Shown: positions 34,363-42,955 of the stretch, in pieces | How positions within the stretch are numbered: the stretch's first letter is position 1 | How the letters are laid out: each line of letters begins with the position of its first letter | Source: Gammaproteobacteria bacterium | Lineage (GTDB): Bacteria; Pseudomonadota; Gammaproteobacteria; Legionellales; Legionellaceae | Assembly: GCA_030147635.1 (NCBI GenBank) | Contig: JASBUZ010000030.1 | Span: 35,693-99,692 of the forward strand | DNA: 64,000 nt | Direction of reading: 5' to 3' | Notes under the pieces: model-generated | Told to the model about the DNA's origin: nothing | What the model saw: only the letters and a program-made list of their open reading frames with translations | Database searches by the model: none | Made by a program: the position numbers and the translations under genes

Positions 34363-34422
34363 CTACGTCCCGCGGTTTATCCGCGGGACCCATGGATGCC
34401 GCGGATAAACCGCGGCACGTAG
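34363..34422. repeat. Nested GC-rich palindrome (REP/MITE-like)
   Basis: A 60-base inverted repeat with 24-bp arms (34363-34386 and 34399-34422) and one mismatch (C versus G at the seventh base). The 12-base centre contains CCATGG. Each arm itself contains CCGCGG, five A/T bases, then CCGCGG, so every arm is a palindrome inside the larger one. It lies five bases after the Kef-type antiporter stop and upstream of the lipoprotein gene. Its GC-rich core contrasts with the surroundings, suggesting a dispersed REP-type element. A role as an RNA hairpin stabiliser or terminator is possible. Confidence 0.85.
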
Positions 34423-34427
34423 TAAGT

Positions 34428-35600
34428 TTAGTCTTTTCTCATTTTGTCAGAAAAAGACATCGGGGTTGGATATTTAAGCACCACAACGTAAGACGACACA
34501 ATAAAGGTTAAGATAGTCGTCGCCTGAATCAGGTTGGATGCTACATCCGAAATTAAATTGGCTGAAAGCCCTATGCTCGCAACCAATAACGAAAACTCAC
34601 TGGCTTGTCCAAGTCGAAAGCCAACCTCTTTAGAAACATTCTTTTTCTCACCCGCTTTATACAGCAATAGGTGGAAACAAAGTGGCTTAACCACCAACAT
34701 CAAGAGCGCCAAAATGCAGGCAGGAATCAAAACTTGGGCGGCAAAACCAAAATTAAAAGTCGCGCCAACCGAGAAGAAAAACATCACCAAAAAGAAATCT
34801 CGCAAAGGCTTTAAGCTCTCGGCAATAAAGAGCGAAATAGGACTCGACGCCAAAGCAACACCTGCGACAAATGCGCCAATATCCTCTGACAAGCCAAGCT
34901 GATGTGCAAGCAGCGATAGGCTCAGGCACCAACCAATTGAGAGTAAAAATACGTACTCCTGCGTTCTATCAAATCGTGCTAAAAGCTTCACTAAAACATA
35001 ACGCTCAACCGCAAAGGCAAAAAAAACTAAAGCAGGCAGCGTAATGCACACTGAAATAAAGTCATGCCAACTGAGTCCACCGGCACTCTGCGCACCATTC
35101 ATTAAAATTAACACCACAATCGCGATAATATCTTGCATCAAGAGCACACTAATCATCACTTCCCCTGTATGCTGGTGATGCAAAATTGTGGTTGGCAATA
35201 ACTTCAAACCAATAATCGTACTTGAAAACATCATCGCGGCACCCAGTATCAAAGATTCTGTCACCGTCAAACCAAACCACCGGCCAATACCATAAGATAC
35301 AAGCGCAAACAAAGTGGAGCTCAAAAGCGCAATCCAAGTCACCTTTCTAAGCATATGCAACAGGTTTTGTGGCTGTAGATGAAGACCCAATAAAAACAGC
35401 AAAAATACAATACCAATATTCCCCACCTGAGCCACAGCAGATAAATCAGTAATGAGCTTAAATCCCCAGGGGCCTAATGCTGCACCCAGTATGATATAGG
35501 CCACCAGCAAAGACTGCCGAGTGTACAATACGATAGTGGATAACACGGCAGCACCCGCAAAAATAAGAAACATCGTATAAAAAACTGCTGCTTCATGCAT
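34428..35600 (-). CDS. CPA2-type monovalent cation:proton antiporter (Kef/NapA-like)
   Basis: A 390-aa inner-membrane antiporter with about 12-13 hydrophobic helices. It begins with a helix pair and has LLFLLGLHLQPQNL (KefB-like re-entrant region), AAMMFSSTIIGLKLLP and LLMQDIIAIVVL, which contains the ion-binding QD. SEDIGAFVAGVALASSP and FFFSVGATFNF also match the CPA2 family. It lacks the cytosolic TrkA-N/RCK domain of KefB/KefC, so ligand gating by glutathione is unlikely. K+ or Na+ exchange for H+ is inferred from family. It is followed directly by the nested palindrome and preceded by ugpQ after 31 bases. Confidence 0.87.
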   Translation of the reverse strand: MHEAAVFYTMFLIFAGAAVLSTIVLYTRQSLLVAYIILGAALGPWGFKLITDLSAVAQVGNIGIVFLLFLLGLHLQPQNLLHMLRKVTWIALLSSTLFALVSYGIGRWFGLTVTESLILGAAMMFSSTIIGLKLLPTTILHHQHTGEVMISVLLMQDIIAIVVLILMNGAQSAGGLSWHDFISVCITLPALVFFAFAVERYVLVKLLARFDRTQEYVFLLSIGWCLSLSLLAHQLGLSEDIGAFVAGVALASSPISLFIAESLKPLRDFFLVMFFFSVGATFNFGFAAQVLIPACILALLMLVVKPLCFHLLLYKAGEKKNVSKEVGFRLGQASEFSLLVASIGLSANLISDVASNLIQATTILTFIVSSYVVVLKYPTPMSFSDKMRKD

Positions 35601-35631
35601 CTAGCTAAATCCTCCTCATACTATCCACTGC

Positions 35632-36357
35632 CTACCGTTCCATAAGATCAGGATAGTCGGTTAATACTGAATCTGCACCCCAATCAAAATAACGAGATGC
35701 TTTTCGCCTGGAATTTACTGTGTATACACATGTTTTATATCCTGCACTTTGAATCGCTTGCATACGTTTTCGTGTGAACAAACACTGATTCAAATGCACT
35801 GAAGTTGCATGGACTTCTTTCGCTAAATCTTGCCAGTCTGGTTGCCACTTACAATATAATAGTCCAAGAGGCAATTCAGGCAGTAACTGTGCACATAAAC
35901 GAAGCACATCTGCATTGAAAGAAGACACCAGTGGTAATACAAGCTCAGGCGGCCAATAACGATTTATACAGGCCACAAAAGCATCGACCGTTTTTTTAGC
36001 GCATCCAGCAGGTGGTTTAATTTCAATATTGGCTTGTAATTTGTGCTCTGCAAACCAAAGTAAGGTCTCGGACAACTTCGGCACTTTCTCACCCGAAAAC
36101 TGCTCCGAAAACCAAGATCCAGCATCCAAAGTTGCAATATAGTCGCTCGAAACACTGCCTATTTTACCCCGCCCATTGGTTGTTCTTTCAAGCGTTTCAT
36201 CATGAAGCACAAACAACTCGCCATCGGCCGATATCATGATATCAAGCTCAATCGCACGAGCACCTAACTCACGTGCTTTATCAAAGGCTGCAATGGTATT
36301 TTCTGGTGCGTAAGGTGAGGCACCGCGATGTGCAATTAAAGGCTCTATATGTACCAT
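35632..36357 (-). CDS. ugpQ: Glycerophosphodiester phosphodiesterase, cytosolic
   Basis: A 241-aa GDPD enzyme that hydrolyses glycerophosphodiesters to glycerol 3-phosphate and alcohols. The catalytic start is HRGASPYAPENTIAAF (His-Arg, then Glu-Asn), followed by AIELDIMISADGELFVLHDE with metal-binding Glu/Asp and catalytic His. NIEIKPP and the C-terminal TDYPDLM complete the signature. No signal peptide, hence cytosolic UgpQ-type. The product links to glycerol metabolism (a glpK lies at the window start, far away). It is in line with the antiporter gene and may share its transcript. Confidence 0.92.
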   Translation of the reverse strand: MVHIEPLIAHRGASPYAPENTIAAFDKARELGARAIELDIMISADGELFVLHDETLERTTNGRGKIGSVSSDYIATLDAGSWFSEQFSGEKVPKLSETLLWFAEHKLQANIEIKPPAGCAKKTVDAFVACINRYWPPELVLPLVSSFNADVLRLCAQLLPELPLGLLYCKWQPDWQDLAKEVHATSVHLNQCLFTRKRMQAIQSAGYKTCVYTVNSRRKASRYFDWGADSVLTDYPDLMER

Positions 36358-36450
36358 TCAAAAAGCCCCTGGGTGTCTCGGCACTATATGGTAAATAGCA
36401 TACCCTATCCCCAAGCAATTCGCTACTTCAAGCTTGAAATAAATGGGCTG

Positions 36451-37683
36451 CTAAGGATTAGGTGTATTGTCATCATTCTTATCTGCGTCTCGCCCAGACC
36501 ATAACCAATCCCAATACTGTTTCAACCAGTTTTCATCTGGTTTAGGCTTAACTAACGCTTCCGCTGCATCTACTGTAGATTTATATTCCACCGAATATTC
36601 CTCCAACTCTCTTTCAAGCGGCTTTATTTCTTCAAGTAACAACTGCTTCTGCTCTGACTCTGGTAGCTGCTGGACTTTATGAACCAAATTCTGATAATGC
36701 TGAGATAAAAGGTCTAAGTGATGTTTAAGGTGGGACTTTTCCGCTTCAAATAGTTTCTGATAGGTCGCAATAAATTGTGGGTCTGTTTCTTTTTTGAGGA
36801 TTTGATGCAAACTTTCAAAGCTCGCGAACCGTCTATCCGTGTTTTGTGCCTTCTCCGGTGTAGGGTCAAGTGCTGTATCTATATACGCTGTAAATACAGG
36901 GTTTTGTAACACGACTGCATCCACCCCTAACATCGCTTGTAACTCCAATCGAAGCCCAGCACTAGGGTCAACACCTGGCTCATCATCACGTTGAAGCCAT
37001 TCATTCGCTAATGCCTCGATCAAACCTTTTTTTCCGTAGACTATGTGATTGCCCAAGTGGAGCATATGCCACCGAAACTCCTCCGCCGCTTCTTTTGCGG
37101 CTTCAAGCTCTGTTTTTACCTGAGCACCCCTACCTTGCTGGATCGCTCGAGCTTCTTTGGTGAGGCGCTTAAGTGTTATACGTTGTACGGTTGTCAGTGA
37201 TGATTGATTTTGCAGCGCACCTAGTTCTTGCCTGAGCGTCTTTACATCACCATTTGGCGTATTCACAAGCTGATGCAAACTGTCAAGACACCCAGCGATA
37301 CGGGCATTAATACGATCAGGCGCTTCGTGCTTTCTACCAAATAAGCGCACCCAAAGATTTGACATAGTGGTTTGAATCATAGCCCAGTCCACGCTTGACT
37401 TCATCAGCTCAAAGCGCACCCTCTTCAACGCAGCCTTAGACTCAAGCGCCTGTTGGTCTTTTGGGTTTTCTCCGAGTCTTCGGTCAACTTCTTGTTTACA
37501 TGCGCGAAACTTCTGATAGAGGTCTTTCGTATTACTCTCAAACCCAACTGCCTCGTTAAATAATGACTTCAGCTCCGAGACAGAACACCTAGCGTTTTTA
37601 ATCTGTTGCAAGTACATTGCTCGCTGCGCCCGCTGTTTTTGAATCATTTCTTGACTAAACTCACCATTAGGTACATCTATCAT
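36451..37683 (-). CDS. Coiled-coil orphan protein
   Basis: A 410-aa soluble protein, rich in Glu, Lys, Gln and Leu, that I do not recognise. Long helical, coiled-coil-like runs cover about 10-75, 120-200 and 290-375 (for example LEEIKPLERELEEYSVEY). A Trp-rich motif WLKQYWDWLWSGRD lies near the C-terminus. No signal peptide or transmembrane helix. ATG 37683 is preferred, with GAGG six bases upstream; the frame reaches back to a GTG at 37695. Alone between ugpQ and the leucine-dehydrogenase-like gene. The composition resembles many host-directed orphan proteins of intracellular Gammaproteobacteria, which is only an impression. Confidence 0.6.
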   Translation of the reverse strand: MIDVPNGEFSQEMIQKQRAQRAMYLQQIKNARCSVSELKSLFNEAVGFESNTKDLYQKFRACKQEVDRRLGENPKDQQALESKAALKRVRFELMKSSVDWAMIQTTMSNLWVRLFGRKHEAPDRINARIAGCLDSLHQLVNTPNGDVKTLRQELGALQNQSSLTTVQRITLKRLTKEARAIQQGRGAQVKTELEAAKEAAEEFRWHMLHLGNHIVYGKKGLIEALANEWLQRDDEPGVDPSAGLRLELQAMLGVDAVVLQNPVFTAYIDTALDPTPEKAQNTDRRFASFESLHQILKKETDPQFIATYQKLFEAEKSHLKHHLDLLSQHYQNLVHKVQQLPESEQKQLLLEEIKPLERELEEYSVEYKSTVDAAEALVKPKPDENWLKQYWDWLWSGRDADKNDDNTPNP

Positions 37684-37828
37684 GATTAGCCTCACTCATC
37701 AGCCATTGACATATTTCAAAGTATAGACCACACCCTGGCTGTTTTTTGTACTAATCTAGTATTGAAGATTGATTTCACATTCAAATCCGTCTATAACATC
37801 ACTTTCATTTTTTTGTGTGCAGGTTGTT

Positions 37829-38893
37829 ATGAATCAGGATGTAAATAACCCTATCGACGATACCACTTTCTTAGATTACGCTGAAAGCCATGGATTTGGT
37901 GACCTCCATATTAAGCTCGACCCCCAAACAGGCTTACAAACCATTGTAGCAATACATAGCACCAAACTTGGGCCATCACTTGGCGGCTGCCGCTTTATCG
38001 AATACCCAAGCTCGAACCTTGCGTTGTATGACGTCATGCGACTCGCGCGCGGCATGAGCTATAAAGCAGCCTCAGTGGGTCTGCCTTTAGGTGGCGGAAA
38101 AGCCGTCATCCTAAAGCCGAGCACCCCCTTCGACCGCACTGCATATCTAAGAAGCTTCGGCCAATTTGTTCACTCACTCGATGGACGCTATATCACTGCA
38201 ATGGACAGTGGCACTGAAATCCAAGATATGGATATCATCCGAGAAGAAACCCCATACGTCGCAACCACATCGAGTCTAGATGGTGATCCGGCCCCTTCTA
38301 CAGCATCAGGAGTACTCTTTGGTATACAAGCAGCCTGTGCTTTCAAATGGGACAACCCTGAGCTCAAAGGCCTACACATTGCCGTACAAGGGCTCGGCCA
38401 TGTTGGCTACACCCTCTGTGAAAAATTACATGCTATGGGTGTAAAGCTAACCGTTGCTGATATTGCCCCTGAAGCCGTGGCACGCGCAGAAAAACAGTTT
38501 GGCGCAACATCTGTTGCAACAGATGTTATTCATACTGTCGAATGTGACTTGTTTGCACCTTGCGCACTGGGTGGCATTTTAAATGATGACACGATTAAAG
38601 AGATCAAAGCTTCTGTCGTCGCTGGGGCTGCCAATAATCAACTGGCACATACTTATCACGGCCAAATTCTGAATGAAAAAGGTATCTTATATGCGCCTGA
38701 CTATGTCATTAACGCAGGAGGCCTTATCTTCGCCGCCTATCACTACCTCAATAACCCGGGTAAATCACTCGACGAGCAACTGAAACATATTTACGACTCA
38801 CTGACTGAAATCTTTGATCGTGCAAAACAGGAAAATCTGCCAACTAGTACCATTGCCGATACCATTGCACAAGAAAAACTTGAGGCAGTTTAA
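37829..38893 (+). CDS. Leucine/phenylalanine/valine dehydrogenase family enzyme
   Basis: A 354-aa NAD-dependent amino acid dehydrogenase of the Glu/Leu/Phe/Val family, which oxidatively deaminates an amino acid to the 2-oxo acid. Seen are SLGGCRFIEYPS, the LPLGGGKAVI catalytic Lys motif, MDSGTEIQDMDII and the Rossmann loop QGLGHVGYTLCEKL. GAANNQLA and the C-terminal APDYVINAGGLI match leucine dehydrogenase. The length (about 355) is nearer Leu/Phe dehydrogenase than GDH. It heads an operon for homogentisate-route genes, so it may feed phenylalanine- or tyrosine-derived 2-oxo acids to HppD; this is inferred. ATG 37829 has AGG six bases upstream. It overlaps the next gene as TAATG. Confidence 0.88.
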   Translation: MNQDVNNPIDDTTFLDYAESHGFGDLHIKLDPQTGLQTIVAIHSTKLGPSLGGCRFIEYPSSNLALYDVMRLARGMSYKAASVGLPLGGGKAVILKPSTPFDRTAYLRSFGQFVHSLDGRYITAMDSGTEIQDMDIIREETPYVATTSSLDGDPAPSTASGVLFGIQAACAFKWDNPELKGLHIAVQGLGHVGYTLCEKLHAMGVKLTVADIAPEAVARAEKQFGATSVATDVIHTVECDLFAPCALGGILNDDTIKEIKASVVAGAANNQLAHTYHGQILNEKGILYAPDYVINAGGLIFAAYHYLNNPGKSLDEQLKHIYDSLTEIFDRAKQENLPTSTIADTIAQEKLEAV

Positions 38894-39558
38894 TGAGGCA
38901 TTTCACACCACTCACAGAGCCTTTGCACCAATATCTACTGGATGTATCTTTACGTGAGCACCCAGTACTTGCAGCTCTCCGAGAAAAAACAGCTGAACTG
39001 CCACTGGGTATTATGCAAGTCGCCCCTGAGCAGGCACAATTTATGCAACTCTTACTGCGTATCTTGAACGCTAAAAAAGTATTAGAACTCGGTACGTTTA
39101 CAGGTTACAGCGCGCTTGCCATGGCGCTTGCCCTCCCCGACGATGGACACATCATCACTTGTGATATCAATACAGAATGGACCAACCAGGCAAAACCTTT
39201 CTGGGAAAAAGCTAAGCAAGCCCACAAAATTGAGTTAAAACTAGGAAAAGCACTTGATACTCTAGATACCCTACTTGAAGAAAACTTAGCAGGCTCGTTT
39301 GATTTTATTTTTATCGATGCAGATAAAGCGAACTATGTCGCATATTACGAGCTGGCATTCAAGCTGATTACATCCACAGGTCTTATTGCCATCGATAATA
39401 TGCTCTGGGATGGTGAAGTTTTAAACCCAGAAAATACGCGGGCACAAACACGAGAAATTCGAAAATTAAACGCACACATCAAAGAAGATACACGCGTTGA
39501 TATCAGCCTTCTTCCCCACAGTGATGGACTTTTTTTAGTGAGAAAAAAACAAACATAA
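38893..39558 (+). CDS. Class I SAM-dependent O-methyltransferase (caffeoyl-CoA OMT-like)
   Basis: A 221-aa methyltransferase of the Methyltransf_3 family. The SAM-binding motif I is VLELGTFTGYSALAMALALP. FDFIFIDADKANYVAYYELA is the metal-binding Asp motif, and AIDNMLWDGEV the third motif. The bacterial family methylates catechol-like hydroxyls with Mg2+. Its place between an amino acid dehydrogenase and hpd suggests an aromatic substrate. ATG overlaps the upstream stop by one base. Confidence 0.88.
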   Translation: MRHFTPLTEPLHQYLLDVSLREHPVLAALREKTAELPLGIMQVAPEQAQFMQLLLRILNAKKVLELGTFTGYSALAMALALPDDGHIITCDINTEWTNQAKPFWEKAKQAHKIELKLGKALDTLDTLLEENLAGSFDFIFIDADKANYVAYYELAFKLITSTGLIAIDNMLWDGEVLNPENTRAQTREIRKLNAHIKEDTRVDISLLPHSDGLFLVRKKQT

Positions 39559-39585
39559 AAATTAATATAAAACAGGGAGTACGTT

Positions 39586-40671
39586 ATGTCTAACAAACCA
39601 TCTAGTAAAAACCCTTGTGGCCTCGATGGCTTTGCATTTCTTGAGTTCTCAGGCCCCGATGCAGCCTATATTGAAACTCTATTCGAAAAACAAGGCTTCG
39701 CAAAACACGCAACCCACAAAACCAAACCCATCACTTGGTACCAACAAAACAACATTCAATTCATTTTAAACGCGACCGAAAATACTCAAGCTGCAGAACA
39801 TGCCCGAGTACACGGTGCTGGTGCTTGTGCTATGGGATTTCGAGTCTATGATGCCAAACAAGCATTCACCCACGCGATAGAAAATGGTGCTTCTGCCTTT
39901 AATGATGCAGAAGATACAAACCACGGCCTACTTGCCATTAATGCAATTGGTGGTAGTGTGATTTATTTCGTCGATGAAGCACATAAACCGTTCGCAACAG
40001 AATGGAATTTTGTCGCTGATGCAGAGCAAGCAGACAACCATGGGCTGGTTGACATTGACCACCTCACTCACAATGTAAAACGTGGCAATATGGATGTATG
40101 GGCTGATTTTTACGATCGCATTTTTGGCTTCAAAGAAATTCGATTTTTCGACATCAAAGGACAAGTCACAGGCCTCATTAGCCGCGCCCTCGGCAGCCCT
40201 TGTGGCAAAATTAAAATTCCTTTGAATGAATCTACCGAAGATGCTTCACAAATTGAAGAATTCATTCGTGACTACCACGGTGAAGGCATCCAACATATTG
40301 CATTAAGTACCGATAACATTTATCAAACCGTTCGAGGCTTAAGCCAAGCAGGGATTAACTTCTTGGATGTGCCTGATACTTACTACGAAGGCATTCAAGC
40401 ACGTGTGCCTTGGCATGAAGAACCGCTCGATGCACTTCAAGCAGATAAGATTTTACTCGATGGTACACCAACCCCTGAAGGCGGTTTGCTGCTACAAATT
40501 TTCACAGAAAACTTATTTGGCCCAGTCTTTTTTGAAATTATCCAACGAAAAGGCAACGATGGCTTTGGTGAAGGAAACTTCCAAGCGTTGTTTGAAGCGA
40601 TTGAGCGCGACCAAATCAGACGTGGCACGTTGAAAGCTAATCCTTCTGAATCTTCTAAAATGGCGTCTTAA
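39586..40671 (+). CDS. hpd: 4-hydroxyphenylpyruvate dioxygenase
   Basis: A 361-aa Fe(II) dioxygenase converting 4-hydroxyphenylpyruvate to homogentisate. The three iron ligands are visible: His159 (DIDHLTH), His237 (GIQHIAL) and Glu317 (FFEIIQR). GFGEGNFQALFEAIERDQ near the C-terminus is the gating helix. Two VOC-like halves, normal bacterial length. AGGGAG lies before the ATG. In Legionella the homologue (Lly) causes homogentisate pigment and fluorescence. It is the third gene of the operon and only three bases before the fumarylacetoacetase-like gene. No homogentisate dioxygenase gene is present in the window. Confidence 0.97.
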   Translation: MSNKPSSKNPCGLDGFAFLEFSGPDAAYIETLFEKQGFAKHATHKTKPITWYQQNNIQFILNATENTQAAEHARVHGAGACAMGFRVYDAKQAFTHAIENGASAFNDAEDTNHGLLAINAIGGSVIYFVDEAHKPFATEWNFVADAEQADNHGLVDIDHLTHNVKRGNMDVWADFYDRIFGFKEIRFFDIKGQVTGLISRALGSPCGKIKIPLNESTEDASQIEEFIRDYHGEGIQHIALSTDNIYQTVRGLSQAGINFLDVPDTYYEGIQARVPWHEEPLDALQADKILLDGTPTPEGGLLLQIFTENLFGPVFFEIIQRKGNDGFGEGNFQALFEAIERDQIRRGTLKANPSESSKMAS

Positions 40672-40674
40672 CTT

Positions 40675-41673
40675 ATGAAACTTGCAACTTTAAAATCGGA
40701 TACATCCAGAGATGGTCGCTTGTGTGTCGTCAGCCGTGATTTATCACGTGCTGTCGATGCAAGCGCGATTGTTAGCACCATGCAACAAGCCCTTGAGCAT
40801 TGGGATGATGTCTTTGATGGCCTGGAAACGCTTTACTCGGAGCTCAATGCAGGCAAGCTCGAAGCTGAGGCCTTTGCCTTTGACCCAACCCAATGTGAAT
40901 CTCCCTTGCCACGTGCTTATCAGTGGGCAGATGGCAGTGCTTATGTCAATCACGTCGAGCTGGTTCGAAAAGCACGAAATGCTGAAATGCCAGAAAACTT
41001 TTGGACCGATCCACTGCTCTACCAAGGCGGCTCTGACACTTTTCTTGGCCCATGCGATGATATTCCAGTGACCAGTGAAGCTTTTGGCATTGACTTTGAG
41101 GCAGAAATTGCAGTCATCACCGATGATGTCCCAATGGCTATTCAGTCAGAAAATGCGGGCTCCCACATTCGCCTTCTGATGCTGGTCAATGATGTCTCGC
41201 TTCGCAATCTGATTCCAGCTGAAATTGGCAAGGGCTTTGGTTTTTTCCAATCAAAACCATCCAGTGCATTCTCACCTGTTGCCATCACACCTGATGAGCT
41301 TGGTAAAAGTTGGGATGGTAGGCGTGTGCACTTACCACTATACAGTTATCTCAATGATGAATTGTTCGGTAAGCCAAATGCTGGCGTGGATATGACTTTT
41401 TCATTTCCAGACCTGATTGCACACACGGCAAAAACCAGAAAACTTGGTGCTGGCACCATCATTGGCTCAGGCACAGTCTCCAATACGGACCGAAGCCAAG
41501 GCTCTTCTTGTATTGCTGAAAAACGTATGCTGGAAACCATTGCAGATGGCAAACCAACACAGTCGTTTATGCAGTTTGGCGACAGGATTCGCATTGAAAT
41601 GCTCGATGAGTCTGGCAACAACCTGTTTGGTAGTATCAACCAGGTCGTCACACAATATCACCCGGATGAATAG
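40675..41673 (+). CDS. Fumarylacetoacetate hydrolase family protein
   Basis: A 332-aa FAH-family enzyme. It would split fumarylacetoacetate into fumarate and acetoacetate, the last step of tyrosine breakdown. Seen are PLLYQGGSDTFLGPCDDI (substrate loop), FGIDFEAEIAVITDDVP with the metal-binding Glu residues, LMLVNDVSLRNLIP, KPSSAFSPVAITPDELG and GAGTIIGSGTVSN. The length is that of bacterial FAH-type hydrolases of this operon type, shorter than mammalian FAH (about 420). Four-base gap to maiA. Confidence 0.9.
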   Translation: MKLATLKSDTSRDGRLCVVSRDLSRAVDASAIVSTMQQALEHWDDVFDGLETLYSELNAGKLEAEAFAFDPTQCESPLPRAYQWADGSAYVNHVELVRKARNAEMPENFWTDPLLYQGGSDTFLGPCDDIPVTSEAFGIDFEAEIAVITDDVPMAIQSENAGSHIRLLMLVNDVSLRNLIPAEIGKGFGFFQSKPSSAFSPVAITPDELGKSWDGRRVHLPLYSYLNDELFGKPNAGVDMTFSFPDLIAHTAKTRKLGAGTIIGSGTVSNTDRSQGSSCIAEKRMLETIADGKPTQSFMQFGDRIRIEMLDESGNNLFGSINQVVTQYHPDE

Positions 41674-41676
41674 CGT

Positions 41677-42312
41677 ATGAAGTTATATGACTATTTTCGC
41701 TCAACGGCAAGCTATCGCGTTCGCATTACGCTAAACTTGAAAGCCGTGCCGTTTGATTGTGTGCCGGTACATTTGGTCCGTGACGGTGGTGAGCAGCATA
41801 AGCCTGCTTACCACGCACTAAACCCACAAGAGCTTGTGCCAACGCTCATTGATGATGACCAGGCGATTACACAATCACTTGCCATCATGGAGTATTTGGA
41901 AGAGCGCTACCCAAGTCCTGCTTTGTTGCCTCAAGATACACTTGCTCGTGCCCACGTACGCAGTCTCGCACTGCTGGTTGCTTGTGACATCCATCCTCTG
42001 AATAACTTGCGCGTGTTGCAGCAAATCAAAGGACAATTTGGTGCAGAGGAAGATGCTGTCACCGAATGGTATCACCACTGGCTCAAAACAGGCTTTGATG
42101 CTTTTGAAGAAAGGCTTCAAAACATGCCTCGAGAAAACCCGAAGTTTTGTGATGGTAAGCAAGTGAGCTTCGCTGATATCTGCTTAATTCCACAACTCTT
42201 TAACGCTGAGCGGTTTAAGTTTTCGCTGGAGCCTTATCCGCTGATTCAGGCAGTCAATGAGCACTGTCTAACCTTAGAGGCATTCAAAAAAGCCTATCCC
42301 ACTGAGGGATAG
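41677..42312 (+). CDS. maiA: Maleylacetoacetate isomerase
   Basis: A 211-aa zeta-class glutathione transferase that isomerises maleylacetoacetate to fumarylacetoacetate. The N-terminal thioredoxin-fold domain begins YDYFRSTASYRVRITLNLK with the Ser-rich active site (S-T-A-S here; SSCS or SSAA types elsewhere). NPQELVPTLIDDDQAITQSLAI supplies the cis-Pro and the glutathione gamma-glutamyl site (about 51-72). The C-terminal half has DIHPLNNLRVLQ, characteristic of MaiA. Last gene of the operon; its final codons form the left arm and part of the right arm of the terminator. Confidence 0.95.
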   Translation: MKLYDYFRSTASYRVRITLNLKAVPFDCVPVHLVRDGGEQHKPAYHALNPQELVPTLIDDDQAITQSLAIMEYLEERYPSPALLPQDTLARAHVRSLALLVACDIHPLNNLRVLQQIKGQFGAEEDAVTEWYHHWLKTGFDAFEERLQNMPRENPKFCDGKQVSFADICLIPQLFNAERFKFSLEPYPLIQAVNEHCLTLEAFKKAYPTEG

Positions 42313-42319
42313 GCTTTTT
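42287..42319 (+). terminator. Intrinsic terminator overlapping the end of maiA
   Basis: A 14-bp perfect stem (42287-42300 with 42306-42319), five-base loop ACTGA, and an A-run/T-run at the stem foot. The maiA stop (42310-42312) lies inside the right arm, so the last residues of MaiA are encoded by the hairpin. It ends the aromatic catabolism operon. Confidence 0.88.
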
Positions 42320-42320
42320 C

Positions 42321-42349
42321 CGTCATTGCAAGCGAAGTACTGCAATCTG
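42321..42349. repeat. Degenerate copy of a CGTCATTGC...GCAATC dispersed repeat
   Basis: The sequence starts CGTCATTGCAAGCGAAG and ends TGCAATCTGC. This looks like a decayed copy of the widespread bacterial element that reads GTCATTGCGAGCGAAGC followed by a GCAATC end. It lies between the terminator and the stop of the convergent membrane-protein gene. Recognition is from memory of the element; only one copy is in the window. Confidence 0.45.
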
Positions 42350-42790
42350 CTACGATATAATACCCATTGGGAGTGGCGCACCCGCCTCAGCCATAAAAAT
42401 ATAAAACCCGCGAGCCATCATATAAACCCCGAGAATGAGCATAAAGATACAAACATAATAGTGCCTTTTGCCAGACCATACTTTTTTAGCCATTTTAAGC
42501 ATCCGCTCAGGTGCTGAGAGCCAAAGTACACTCTTAATTACGAAGAGCCAGCAAATCATCGTCACCACAACTCGTGGTTGCAACGCCCAAATATTGTGGG
42601 TCACCACCAAAAACAGACCTATAAATAAAGAAAGAGAAGCACCAACCATCACACCAGCACCAGGCTTTTTCAATTTCCCGACTAACTCTTTATAATATTC
42701 TGCTCGACTAATCAGGATGATGGACATAATCACAAAATACAGCCCAAAAACTTGTGAAAACAAAAACGAGTGAAGATTGATATCTTGCAT
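42350..42790 (-). CDS. Small four-helix integral membrane protein, unknown function
   Basis: A 146-aa protein with four hydrophobic segments (about 10-30, 47-68, 74-94 and 112-136). The first is FLFSQVFGLYFVIMSIILIS and the second contains GASLSLFIGLFLVVTHNIW. It has no recognised catalytic motif. The fold suggests an inner-membrane DUF-type protein. ATG 42790 has a strong AAGGAG seven bases upstream, so the longer frame to 42823 is not used. It is convergent with maiA and divergent from asnS. Confidence 0.65.
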   Translation of the reverse strand: MQDINLHSFLFSQVFGLYFVIMSIILISRAEYYKELVGKLKKPGAGVMVGASLSLFIGLFLVVTHNIWALQPRVVVTMICWLFVIKSVLWLSAPERMLKMAKKVWSGKRHYYVCIFMLILGVYMMARGFYIFMAEAGAPLPMGIIS

Positions 42791-42955
42791 GCTTGTCTCC
42801 TTGAGATAAACGGTCTGCCTCACCTATGTTAATAGCCTGATTTTCTTCAGATTGCAAATTTTCAGCCCGATATTCCGTGATATCCCTTTTATGGATATTT
42901 TTTCTGGTATATCATCTGAACCCTTGTTGAATTAGCCACGTTAGCGGAATACACC

